Shown: positions 42,557 to 55,400 of the stretch, piece after piece
How positions within the stretch are numbered: the stretch's first letter is position 1
Layout: every line of letters starts with the position of its first letter
Source: Nemertoderma westbladi
Taxonomy: Eukaryota > Xenacoelomorpha > Nemertodermatida > Nemertodermatidae
DNA: 64,000 nucleotides
Assembly: GCA_032718475.1 (NCBI GenBank)
Contig: JAUCBJ010008813.1
Span: 1 to 64,000 of the forward strand
Direction of reading: 5' to 3'
Notes under the pieces: model-generated
Databases searched by the model: none
What the model saw: the letters and a program-made list of their open reading frames with translations, nothing else
Told to the model about the DNA's origin: nothing
Program-made: the position numbers and the translations under genes

Positions 42557-45500
42557 GTAAGTATCACAACAGTCTTCACCTATGGCGGCCATTTTGTTTC
42601 ACATTATTTTTTTGTTAATCATTTTTCCCTCCCTTTAAGCTATAGGTTTTAATTTAATTATTATACCACAAGATAGATTATGATATTATGTCACTTTTGA
42701 TCTTTGAGTTTTTTAAATTTAATGTTGATAAACATATTTTTTCCACAGAAATAAAAAAACCAATATAGGAGCTCATTACTTATGCAGGCTTATTACTGTA
42801 GTAACCAAGCCCATTTCCTCTGCTCTGTATACTGCATTGTGATTGGCTGATCCTTCCTTGGCGTGGCCTTGCTCTCTCTGAATCATGAGATTTTATTTTC
42901 GCGAGAGTGATTATTTCGCGCATAATGAGCTCTTAATGAATCAACGTCAGGCCTTTGAACCATTACAGCATTCATTATCCAATGCCCACAATTATTATCC
43001 TATGAAAGTTGTTCTTTATAACTAAGCTATGATTCGCCATGCCAGTCAGTGTTCAGTGATATAAACAGTTGGTGATTTCAGGTTGTAGCATACCACATGT
43101 ACCAAGGATGGTTTACTGGTTTATCCGTGTCAGCGTTTGTACCGGCAGACCGGAGACCGGTAAAGATTTTATCTGTGTCTTGTCTATGTCCTGATGTCTA
43201 AGTCATACAATACAACAATAGTTTTGCTGCTGCTTTGACATTCTGGTAATTTTCCAGGTACCCGTACCTAATAATTTAAACCAGCTTAAATGCCAAAATA
43301 CCTGATTCACGCACATACACACACATCCTGAGTGCGTTATGGAAACTCTACTATGAACAATATAATTAGCTAAAAGTTCCCTAAAGGCACTTTGGCATTT
43401 CTGCATCTAAAATCTGTTTAATTCAAATTCCTGATTATTCTGATATTATTTTCTAACCAAAACAATAAACGATCACTTTACCAATCACCCCTGCCAATTG
43501 AGGGAAATGGGCAGGTACGTTTTAACTACCAAAACGTACCCTTTGCCATGTAGTGGAAACGTTGGCCTCCAAACAGGATAATCTCCAATTATGTTTATTT
43601 CTTTAAACGCTTAGTAAACAAAATTGCACCACAACACCACGTATAAGGTGTAATTAAAATTAATTGTGATATGGATTGAGTGTCTGTGTCATTGTTAAGG
43701 GAAACGGAAAGTTAGGTTGCTAATTAGCAGAGCTGGTAGCCACAGTATAATGTAAGCAAACACAGACTCAGTCAATACTGCGATTGTATTCATTACTGGT
43801 ACATCATTTGTTACAACTGTGTAATTGGCGGTTTCGGTATTATAATCTTCAAAAACCTTTCAGTTTCACATTAACTTACAATTCTGCGCGGGGCACGGGG
43901 TAATTTAACAATTGTTCATATCAGCTATATAATAATACCTACTAACTCTAATATTTAATATGGTAAATGCCAATGTTCCTTTTGGGAACCATTAGTGAGA
44001 CTTAGCCACACGTAATATGTATGTTAATTGTCTTGAGTCCGAAATGTGACGCCACGAGTTGATACGTAGGTTTAACAGCATACGGTACCGCCATACCGGT
44101 AATCTACTTTTGATTAAGTAATAAATAATTTTTATACAAAATAATATGTTTTCTGTATGTTGTATTTTCTACCTTCTTCGTAAACATTATGGGAAACTTA
44201 ACATGGCAGCAGGGGGGTATTAATGTATTCAAGTGCTGCACGAAGTCTTTTATTTTTTGGTTGGGTTGGTTGGGCGGAGATTTGGAAGGGGGAGATGGAA
44301 TGTGAAAAACTTGGTTGGGTGTTTAAGAAGCTGGGATATTGCTGGACGGATAACTTTAAGAAAGCCCGCCTCGGTAACCAGCTCCTTTCCCTCAAATGTT
44401 AAGATCATCGAATATTGGTTTGGTTATAAAAACCCCCATCTACCCTGCTCTTTTCCTTCCTTCTTACATTGGTAGCGACATCGTTTGTTGTTTTGATTAG
44501 AAAAGCCCACCCCTGTAATCTGATCTTTTCTCTCAATTGATTCCATCCACCTGACAGCTGACACTAACATGTTCCTTTACTAACCTGAATTAAACAGTGC
44601 TAAACACGATGAACTGGATCTCTGACAATTCGCCCCCTAGCGGCAGACAGAGGAACTGTAAAAGTCAGTCTGTGTGTAGAATTTCGAATTAAACAATGCT
44701 CGTAGGTTACTACTACCAAATTTCAGATGAATCTGATGGTTGGTTCTATAAATATAATTACTGCTACTTTTACGTTTATGTCATTTCGCCCCCCAACGAC
44801 AGACAGATAAACTATATAAGTCTGTCTGGGTGTACAATTTCGAATTAAACAATGCTCGTAGGTTAATACTACCAAATTTCAGATGAATCTGATGGTTGGA
44901 TCTATAATTACAGCTACTTTTACGTTTCTGTGAATTCGCCCCTAGCCGCAGAAAGAGGAACTATAGAGGTCTGTGTGTGTAGTTTCTAAACTTTTGATAG
45001 TCTAAATGTGTACCAAGTTTGGTTACATTTCATCCATTGTTGACCGACTTATTTAGCGTTCAATTATTCAAACATAGCCAGCCAGCCAGCCACAAACAAA
45101 CAATCTAATAATAGATGCAGGAACTCGAGATGAGCTCCACCGATAATCTTATATATCACGTGTTAACTTTTCCTCACATGCCCATCCATCTTCCCACTTT
45201 CCCATCTAAACCTCTTCCCAGAATAAAACAAACGAGGCTACTCGTTTTCGATTAGGCCTTCCTGGGCTCTGTGTATTATTCACAACGTCATACATGGGCC
45301 CACAGTGCCACTGATGGACAATAATTACCAATTGGTGGAACATTATTACCACCCGATCGAAAATTATTACCTAGCAGTCGTGGAAAACAATTAAAAACTG
45401 GTGTAAAATATTTAGCAGTCGTTATTTGCGTTATTTACCATGATTTCTTAAAATAACTTAAATCCGTAATTAGAAGAGTCAGTTTTAGTTAGGGTTGAGG

Positions 45501-45643
45501 TCAGACAATCTAGCACTAACAAAAATAATAAACCAATATAAATAATTATAATAAACCATTGGTGCCAGAGGCCTTTGATTGTGGGACCTAATGACTGCTC
45601 CCATACGTGGCGACCCAATAACTTTCAGTTTCCTTTCCTCTAG
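42557..45643 (+). other. EPC intron 1
   Basis: 3.1 kb, from GTAAGT to CTTTCCTCTAG. GGCGGCCATTTTG (42584-42596) lies 28 bp into the intron. A roughly 150-156-bp unit beginning TTCGCCCCCTAG is present about two and a half times in tandem (44628-44990). No other gene is seen. Confidence 0.7.
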
Positions 45644-45806
45644 GAGCGGCATCTGCAGGAAGCGATCTCGGCCCAGCAATGTCACGGCTCCACCGGGTTC
45701 AAGGTCTCTATTCCGATACCGGAGACCCGTAGATCAGTCACTTACTACGACGATGTCTACCACAGCAGACCCATTAAACTTCCCCGGAGTTACATTAGAG
45801 TGCAAC
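45644..45806 (+). CDS. EPC: Enhancer of polycomb, coding exon 2
   Basis: The acceptor CCTTTCCTCTAG ends at 45643. The 163-nt exon encodes E-R-H-L-Q-E-A-I-S-A-Q-Q, then V-S-I-P-I-P-E-T, Y-Y-D-D-V-Y and R-S-Y-I-R-V-Q, collinear with the EPcA domain. It ends one base into a codon at a GTTAGT donor (45807). That base plus the first two of exon 3 make a proline codon, giving V-Q-P as in vertebrate EPC. The long ORF here is open only within the exon, so it does not stand out by length. Confidence 0.92.
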
Positions 45807-46254
45807 GTTAGTAACTGAACCTAGACGGGGCGGGGCTAGCCATATAGTAGGGCGAAGCGTTTCTTACCTTACGATGGGTTGTGAGTGTCAATAATTGACG
45901 GTAGATTTTAGATCCTGCAATTAGACAGGAGGGGGGTGGGTGGTTTATTGAGGCAAATGGGCAAACCAACTACGTAATTTATCAAATAAAAGAACAGGTT
46001 ACAGTCTCTGGCAGTTCTAATCAAAACAATAAACCAAGGCCAAAAGCGCAGTGTTCATGTTGAGCAGTTATTTGTATAAGACTTATTGTTTAGTCTGAAC
46101 TCTAAACATTAAAAAAATAAATACTAAAAGTTAACAGCCATTTTTTCATCCCATCCATACAAGAAGATACGTGAAATATATCTACCCACGATCACGTGCT
46201 GCGCGAATACACCACGGGGGATTATCTAGACCAAGCAGCAGCTTGGCTAAATTT

Positions 46255-46437
46255 TTTTTATTACCAAGCAGCAACTTGGTCTAGTGGTGAAATTCCTGGG
46301 CTTCCAATCTGGAAGCCCTGGTTCGATTCCTATAGATTGTGACAACACTTTTTGGGCACAGCGCTTTATATGCTGCCGCCTAGCCAAACCCTGGCTTTTA
46401 TCCTTGGATGGTCGGTAAATGGGAACCAAGGCAACTT
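46255..46437 (+). mobile_element. SINE with a tRNA-Gly-like head
   Basis: The head has a Pol III A box (TTGGTCTAGTGG, about 46277) and a B box (GGTTCGATTCC, 46320-46330). An anticodon-like stem CTGGG/TCTGG encloses the loop CTTCCAA, as in tRNA-Gly(UCC). A tRNA-unrelated body (CAACACTTTTTGGGCACAGC and on) follows for about 100 bp and runs straight into the satellite. CCAAGCAGCAGCTTGG just upstream is a partial duplicate of the head start. Confidence 0.7.
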
Positions 46438-49400
46438 GTGAAACAGAGTGGAAGGGTTTACTGTGGAAGATCACCCATGGTGGTGAACAGGCATTCCTTT
46501 AGGAAACAGAGTGGAAGGGTTTACTGTGGAAGATCACCCATGGTGGTGAACAGGAATTCCTTTAGGAAACAGAGTGGAAGGGTTTACTGTGGAAGATCAC
46601 CCATGGTGGTGAACAGGCATTCCTTTAGGAAACAGAGTGGAAGGGTTTACTGTGGAAGATCACCCATGGTGGTGAACAGGCATTCCTTTAGGAAACAGAG
46701 TGGAAGGGTTTACTGTGGAAGATCACCAATGGTGGTGAACAGACATTCCTTTAGGAAACAGAGTGGAAGGGTTTACTGTGGAAGATCAGCCATGGTGGTG
46801 AACAGGAATTCCTTTAGGAAACAGAGTGGAAGGGTTTACTGTGGAAGATCACCCATGGTGGTGAACAGGAATTCCTTTAGGAAACAGAGTGGAAGGGTTT
46901 ACTGTGGAAGATCGCCAATGGTGGTGAACAGACATTCCTTTAGGAAACAGAGTGGAAGGGTTTACTGTGGAAGATCACCCATGGTGGTGAACAGACATTC
47001 CTTTAGGAAACAGAGTGGAAGGGTTTACTGTGGAAGATCACCCATGGTGGTGAACAGGAATTCCTTTAGGAAACAGAGTGGAAGGGTTTACTGTGGAAGA
47101 TCGCCAATGGTGGTGAACAGACATTCCTTTAGGAAACAGAGTGGAAGGGTTTACTGTGGAAGATCAGCCATGGTGGTGAACAGGAATTCCTTTAGGAAAC
47201 AGAGTGGAAGGGTTTACTGTGGAAGATCACCCATGGTGGTGAACAGGAATTCCTTTAGAAAACAGAGTGGAAGGGTTTACTGTGGAAGATCACCCATGGT
47301 GGTGAACAGGCATTCCTTTAGGAAACAGAGTGGAAGGGTTTATTGTGGAAGATCACCCATGGTGGTGAACAGGCATTCCTTTAGGAACCAGAGTGGAAGG
47401 GTTTACTGTGGAAGATCACCCATGGTGGTGAACAGGAATTCCTTTAGGAAACAGAGTGGAAGGGTTTACTGTGGAAGAACACCCATGGTATTGAACAGGC
47501 ATTCCTTTAGGAAACAGAGTGGAAGGGTTTACTGTGGAAGATCACCCATGGTGGTGAACAGGCATTCCTTTAGGAAACAGAGTGGAAGGGTTTACTGTGG
47601 AAGATCACCCATGGTATTGAACAGGCATTCCTTTAGGAAACAGAGTGTAAGGGTTTACTGTGGAATATCACCCATGGTAGTGAACAGGCATTCCTTTAGG
47701 AAACAGAGTGGAAGGGTTTACTGTGGAAGATCGCCCATCATGGAGGTGAACAGGCATTCCTTTAGGAACCAGAGTGGACGGGTTTACTGTGGAAGATACC
47801 CCATGGTGGCGAACAGGCATTCCTTTAGGAAACAGAGTGGAAGGGTTTACTGTGGAAGATCAACCATGGTGGTGAACAGGGATTCCTTTAGGAAACAGAG
47901 TGGAATGGTTTACTGTGGAAGATCACCCATGGTGGTGAACAGGTATTCCTTTAGGAAACAGAGTGGAAGGGTTTACTGTGGAAGATCACTCATGGTGGTG
48001 AACAGGCATTCCTTTAGGAAACAGAGTGGAAGGGTTTACTGTGGAAGATCGCCCATCATGGAGGTGAACAGGCATTCCTTTAGGAAACAGAGTGGAAGGG
48101 TTTACTGTGGAAGATCGCCCATCATGGAGGTGAACAGGCATTCCTTTAGGAAACAGAGTGGAAGGGTTTACTGTGGAAGATCAACCATGGTGGTGAACAG
48201 GCATTCCTTTAGGAAACAGAGTGGAAGGGTTTACTGTGGAAGATCGCCCATCATGGAGGTGAACAGGCATTCCTTTAGGAAACAGAGTGGAAGGGTTTAC
48301 TGTGGAACATCACCCATGGCGGTGAACAGGCATTCCTTTAGGAAACAGAGTGGAAGGGTTTACTGTGGAAGATCGCCCATCATGGAGGTGAACAGGCATT
48401 CCTTTAGGAACCAGAGTGGACGGGTTTACTGTGGAAGATACCCCATGGTGGCGAACAGGCATTCCTTTAGGAAACAGAGTGGAAGGGTTTACTGTGGAAG
48501 ATCAACCATGGTGGTGAACAGGCATTCCTTTAGGAAACAGAGTGGAAGGGTTTACTGTGGAAGATCGCCCATCATGGAGGTGAACAGGCATTCCTTTAGG
48601 AAACAGAGTGGAAGGGTTTACTGTGGAAGATCAACCATGGTGGTGAACAGGCATTCCTTTAGGAAACAGAGTGGAAGGGTTTACTGTGGAAGATCGCCCA
48701 TCATGGAGGTGAACAGGCATTCCTTTAGGAAACAGAGTGGAAGGGTTTACTGTGGAAGATCACCCATGGCGGTGAACAGGCATTCCTTTAAGAAACAGAG
48801 TGGAAGGGTTTACTGTGGAAGATCAACCATGGTGGTGAACAAGCATTCCTTTAGGAAACAGAGTGGAAGGGTTTACTGTGGAAGATCGCCCATCATGGAG
48901 GTGAACAGGCATTCCTTTAGGAAACAGAGTGGAAGGGTTTACTGTGGAAGATCACCCATGGCGGTGAACAGGCATTCCTTTAGGAAACAGAGTGGAAGGG
49001 TTTACTGTGGAAGATCACCCATGGTGGTAAACAGGCATTCCTTTAGGAAACATAGTGGAAGGGTTTACTGTGGAAGATCACCCATGGTGGTGAACAGGCA
49101 TTCCTTTAGAAAAAGAGTGGGAGGGTTTACTGTGGAAGATCACCCATGGCGATGAACAGGCATTCTTAGGAAACAGAGTGGTAGGGTTTACTGTGGAAGA
49201 TCACCCATGGCGGTTAACAGGCATTCCTTTAGGAAACAGAGTGGAAGGGTTTACTGTGGAAGATCACCCATGGTGGTGAACAGGCATTCCTTTAGGAAAA
49301 AGAGTGGGAGGGTTTACTGTGGAAGATCACCCATGGCGGTGAACAGGCATTCTTAGGAAACAGAGTGGTAGGGTTTACTGTGGAAGATCACCCATGGCGG

Positions 49401-52400
49401 TTAACAGGCATTCCTTTAGGAAACAGAGTGGAAGGGTTTACTGTGGAAGATCACCCATGGTGGTGAACAGGCATTCCTTTAGGAAAAAGAGTGGGAGGGT
49501 TTACTGTGGAAGATCACCCATGGCGGTGAACAGGCATTCTTAGGAGACATAGTGGAAGAGTTTACTGTGGAAGATCACCCATGGCGGTGAACAGGCATTC
49601 CTTTAGGAAAAAGAGTGGGAGGGTTTACTGTGGAAGATCATCCATGGCGGTGAACAGGCATTCTTAGGAAACAGAGTGGTAGGGTTTACTGTGGAAGATC
49701 ACCCATGGCGGTTAACAGGCATTCCTTTAGGAAACAGAGTGGAAGGGTTTACTGTGGAAGATCACCCATGGTGGTGAACAGGCATTCCTTTAGGAAACAG
49801 AGTGGAAGAGTTTACTGTGGAAGATCAAAGATCACCCGTGGTGGTGAACAGGCATTCCTTTAGGAAACAGAGTGGAAGGGTTTACTGTGGAAGATCACCC
49901 ATGGTGGTGAACAGGCATTCCTTTAGGAAACAGAGTTGAAGGGTTTACTGTGGAAGGTCACCCATGGGGGTTAACAGGCATTCCTTTAGGAAACAGAGTT
50001 GAAGGGTTTACTGTGGAAGATCACCCATGTTGGTGAACAGACATTCCTTTAGGAAACAGAGTGGAAGGGTTTACTGTGGAAGATCAAAGATTACCCGTGG
50101 TGGTGAACAGGCATTCCTTTAGGAAACAGAATGGAAGGGTTTACTGTGGAAGATCACCCATGTTGGTGAACAGGCATTCCTTTAGGAAACAGAGTGGAAG
50201 GGTTTACTGTGGAAGAAAGATCACCCATGGCGGTGAACAGACATTCCTTTAGGAAACAGAGTGGAAGGGTTTACTGTGGAAGATCACCCATGGTGGTGAA
50301 CAGGCATTCCTTTAGGAAACAGAGTGGAAGGGTTTACTGTGGAAGAAAGATCACCCATGGTGGTGAACAGACATTCCTTTAGGAAGCAGAGTGGAAGGGT
50401 TACTGTGGAAGAAAGATCACCCATGGTGGTGAACAGACATTCCTTTAGGAAACAGAGTGGAAGGGTTTACTGTGGAAGATCACCCATGGTGGTGAACAGG
50501 CATTCCTTTAGGAAACTGAGTGGAAGGGTTTAATGTGGAAGATCATCCATGGTGGTGAACAGGCATTCCTTTAGGAAACAGAGTTGAAGGGTTAACTGTG
50601 GAAGATCACCCATGGTGGTTAACAGGCATTCCTTTAGGAAACAGAGTGGAAGGGTTTAATGTGGAAGATCATCCATGGTGGTGAACAGGCATTCCTTTAG
50701 GAAACTGAGTGGAAGGGTTTAATGTGGAAGATCATCCATGGTGGTGAACAGGCATTCCTTAAGGAAACAGAGTTGAAGGGTTTACTGTGGAAGATCACCC
50801 ATGGTGGTTAACAGGCATTCCTTTAGGAAACAGAGTTGAAGGGTTTACTGTGGAAGATCACGCATGTTGGTGAACAGGCATCCCTTTAGGAAACAGAGTG
50901 GAAGGGTTTACTGTGGAAGAAAGATCACCCATGGTGGTGAACAGACATTCCTTTAGGAAACGAGTGGAAGGGTTTACTGTGGAAGAAAGATCACCCATGG
51001 CGGTGAACAGGCATTCCTTTAGGAAACAGAGTGGAAGGGTTTACTGTGGAAGAAAGATCACCCATGGCGGTGAACAGACATTCCTTTAGGAAACAGAGTG
51101 GAAGGGTTTACTGTGGAAGAAAGATCACCCATGGCGGTGAACAGACATTCCTTTAGGAAACAGAGTGGAAGGGTTTACTGTGGAAGATCACCCATGGTGG
51201 TGAACAGGCATTCCTTTATGAAACAGAGTGGAAGGGGGAAGGGTTTACTGTGGAAGATCACCCATGGTGTTGAACAGGCATTCCTTTAGGAAACAGAGTG
51301 GAAGGGGGAAGGGTTTACTGTGGAAGATCACCCATGGTGGTGAACAGGCATTCCTTTATGAAACAGAGTGGAAGGGGGAAGGGTTTACTGTGGAAGATCA
51401 CCCATGGTGGTGAACAGGCATTCCTTTAGGAAACAGAGTGGAAGGGTTTACTGTGGAAGAAAGATCACCCATGGCGGTGAACAGACATTCCTTTAGGAAA
51501 CAGAGTGGAAGGGTTTACTGTGGAAGATCACCCATGGTGGTGAACAGGCATTCCTTTATGAAACAGAGTGGAAGGGGGAAGGGTTTACTGTGGAAGATCA
51601 CCCATGGTGTTGAACAGGCATTCCTTTAACAAACAGAGTGGAAGGGTTTACTGTGGAAGATCACCCATGGTAGTGAACAGGCATTCCTTTAGGAAACAGA
51701 GTGTAAGGGATTACTGTGGAATATCACCCATGGTAGTGAACGGGCATTCCTTTACGAAACAGAGTGGAGGGGTTTGCTGTGGAAGATCACCCATGGTGGT
51801 GAACAGGCATTCCTATAGGAAACAGAGTTGAAGGGTTTACTGCGGAAGATCACCCATGGTGGTGAACATGCATTCCTTTGGGAAACAGAGTGGAAGGGTT
51901 TACTGTGGAAGATCACCCATGGTAGTGAACAGGCATTCCTTTAGGAAACAGAGTGTAAGGGTTTACTGTGGAAGATCACCCATGGTAGTGAACAGGCATT
52001 CCTTTATGAAACAGAGTGGAGGGGTTTGCTGTGGAAGATCACCCATGGTGGTGAACAGGCATTCCTATAGGAAACAGAGTTGAAGGGTTTACTGCGGAAG
52101 ATCACCCATGGTGGTGAACATGCATTCCTTTGGGAAACATAGTGGAAGGGTTTACTGTGGAAGATCACCCATGGTAGTGAACAGGCATTCCTTTAGGAAA
52201 CAGAGTGGAGGGGTTTACTGTGGAAGATCACCTATGGTGGTTAACAGGCATTCCTTTAGGAAACAGAGTGGAGGGGTTTACTGTGGAAGATCACCTATGG
52301 TGGTTAACAGGCATTCCTATAGGAAACAGAGTGGAGGGGTTTACTGTGGAAGAACACCCATGGTGGTGAACAGGCATTCCTTTAGGAAACTGAGTGGAAG

Positions 52401-55400
52401 GGTTTACTGTGGAAGATCACCCATGGTTGTGAACAGGCATTCCTTTAGGAAACAGAGTGGAAGGCTTTACTGTGGAAGATCACCCATGGTATTGAACAGG
52501 CATTCCTATAGGAAACAGAGTTGAAGGGTTTACTGCGGAAGATCACCCATGGTGGTGAACATGCATTCCTTTGGGAAACAGAGTGGAAGGGTTTACTGTG
52601 GAAGATCACCCATGGTGGTGAACAGGCATTCCTTTAGGAAACTGAGTGGAAGGGTTTACTGTGGAAGATCACCCATGGTTGTGAACAGGCATTCCTTTAG
52701 GAAACAGATTGGAAGGCTTTACTGTGGAAGATCACCCATGGTATTGAACAGGCATTCCTATAGGAAACAGAGTTGAAGGGTTTACTGCGGAAGATCACCC
52801 ATGGTGGTGAACATGCATTCCTTTGGGAAACAGAGTGGAAGGGTTTACTGTGGAAGATCACCCATGGTAGTGAACAGGCATTCCTTTAGGAAACAGAGTG
52901 TAAGGGTTTACTGTGGAAGATCACCCATGGTAGTGAACAGGCATTCCTTTAGGAAACAGAGTGGAGGGGTTTGCTGTGGAAGATCACCCATGGTGGTGAA
53001 CAGGCATTCCTATAGGAAACAGAGTTGAAGGGTTTACTGCGGAAGATCACCCATGGTGGTGAACATGCATTCCTTTGGGAAACATAGTGGAAGGGTTTAC
53101 TGTGGAAGATCACCCATGGTAGTGAACAGGCATTCCTTTAGGAAACAGAGTGGAGGGGTTTACTGTGGAATATCACCTATGGTGGTTAACAGGCATTCCT
53201 TTAGGAAACAGAGTGGAGGGGTTTACTGTGGAAGATCACCCATGGTGGTGAACAGGCATTCCTTTAGGAAACAGAGTGGAAGGGTTTACTGTGGAAGATC
53301 ACCCATGGTGGTGAACAGGCATTCCTTTAGGAAACTGAGTGGAAGGGTTTACTGTGGAAGATTACCCATGGTGGTGAACAGGCATTCCTTTAGGAAACAG
53401 AGTGGAAGGGTTTACTGTGGAAGAACACCCATGGTATTGAACAGGCATTCCTTTAGGAAACAGAGTGGAAGGGTTTACTGTGGAAGATCACCCATGGTGG
53501 TGAACAGGCATTCCTTTAGGAAACAGAGTGGAAGGGTTTACTGTGGAAGATCACCCATGGTATTGAACAGGCATTCCTTTAGGAAACAGAGTGGAAGGGT
53601 TTACTGTGGAAGATTACCCATGGTATTGAACAGGCATTCCTTTAGGAAACAGAGTGGAAGGGTTTACTGTGGAAGATCAAAGATCACCCGTGGTGGTAAA
53701 CAGGCATTCCTTTAGGAAACAGAGTTGAAGGGTTTACTGCGGAAGATCACCCATGGTGGTGAACATGCATTCCTTTGGGAATCAGAGTGGAAGGGTTTAC
53801 TGTGGAAGATCACCCATGGTGGTGAACAGGCATTCCTTTCGGAAACAGAGTTGAAGGGTTTACTGTGGAAGATCACCCATGGTGGTTAACAGGCATTCCT
53901 TTAGGAAACAGAGTTGAAGGGTTTACTGTGGAAGATCACGCATGTTGGTGAACAGGCATTCCTTTAGGAAACAGAGTGGAAGGGTTTACTGTGGAAGAAA
54001 GATCACCCATGGTGGTGAACAGACATTCCTTTAGGAAACAGAGTGGAAGGGTTTACTGTGGAAGAAAGATCACCCATGGCGGTGAACAGGCATTCCTTTA
54101 GGAAACAGAGTGGAAGGGTTTACTGTGGAAGAAAGATCACCCATGGCGGTGAACAGACATTCCTTTAGGAAACAGAGTGGAAGGGTTTACTGTGGAAGAT
54201 CACCCATGGTGGTGAACAGGCATTCCTTTATGAAACAAAGTGGAAGGGGGAAGGGTTTACTGTGGAAGATCACCCATGGTGTTGAACAGGCATTCCTTTA
54301 GCAAACAGAGTGGAAGGGTTTACTGTGGAAGATCACCCATTGTAGTGAACAGGCATTCCTTTAGGAAACAGAGTGTAAGGGTTTACTGTGGAATATCACC
54401 CATGGTAGTGAACAGGCATTCCTTTAGGAAACAGAGTGGAGGGGTTTGCTGTGGAAGATCACCCATGGTGGTGAACAGGCATTCCTATAGGAAACAGAGT
54501 TGAAGGGTTTACTGTGGAAGATCACCCATTGTAGTGAACAGGCATTCCTTTAGGAAACAGAGTGTAAGGGTTTACTGTGGAATATCACCCATGGTGGTGA
54601 ACAGGCATTCCTTTACAAAACAGAGTGGAGGGGTTTGCTGTGGAAGATCACCCATGGTGGTGAACAGGCATTCCTATAGGAAACAGAGTTGAAAGGTTTA
54701 CTGCGGAAGATCACCCATGGTGGTGAACATGCATTCCTTTGGGAAACAGAGTGGAAGGGTTTACTGTGGAAGATCACCCATGGTAGTGAACAGGCATTCC
54801 TTTAGGAAACAGAGTGTAAGGGTTTACTGTGGAAGATCACCCATGGTAGTGAACAGGCATTCCTTTAGGAAACAGTGGAGGGGTTTGCTGTGGAAGATCA
54901 CCCATGGTGGTGAACAGGCATTCCTATAGGAAACAGAGTTGAAGGGTTTACTGCGGAAGATCACCCATGGTGGTGAACATGCATTCCTTTGGGAAACATA
55001 GTGGAAGGGTTTACTGTGGAAGATCACCCATGGTAGTGAACAGGCATTCCTTTAGGAAACAGAGTGGAGGGGTTTACTGTGGAAGATCACCTATGGTGGT
55101 TAACAGGCATTCCTTTAGGAAACAGAGTGGAGGGGTTTACTGTGGAAGATCACCTATGGTGGTTAACAGGCATTCCTATAGGAAACATAGTGGAGGGGTT
55201 TACTGTGGAAGATTACCCATATAGTGGTGAACAGGAATTCCTATAGGAAACAGAGTGGAAGGGTTTACTGTGGAAGATCACCCATGGTGGTGAACAGGCA
55301 TTCCTTTAGGAAACTGAGTGGAAGGGTTTACTGTGGAAGATCACCCATGGTTGTGAACAGGCATTCCTTTAGGAAACAGAGTGGAAGGCTTTACTGTGGA

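Noticed and set aside
46266-46336. A functional tRNA-Gly gene
   Set aside because: A and B boxes and the anticodon arm are recognisable, but the acceptor and T stems do not pair and a SINE body follows.
46408-49155. A 915-codon open frame as a real repetitive protein gene
   Set aside because: It is the + strand of a 63-bp satellite lying in the EPC intron. Openness follows from a stop-free unit divisible by three, and the frame breaks repeatedly after 49.1 kb. Kept as a finding, not annotated as CDS.
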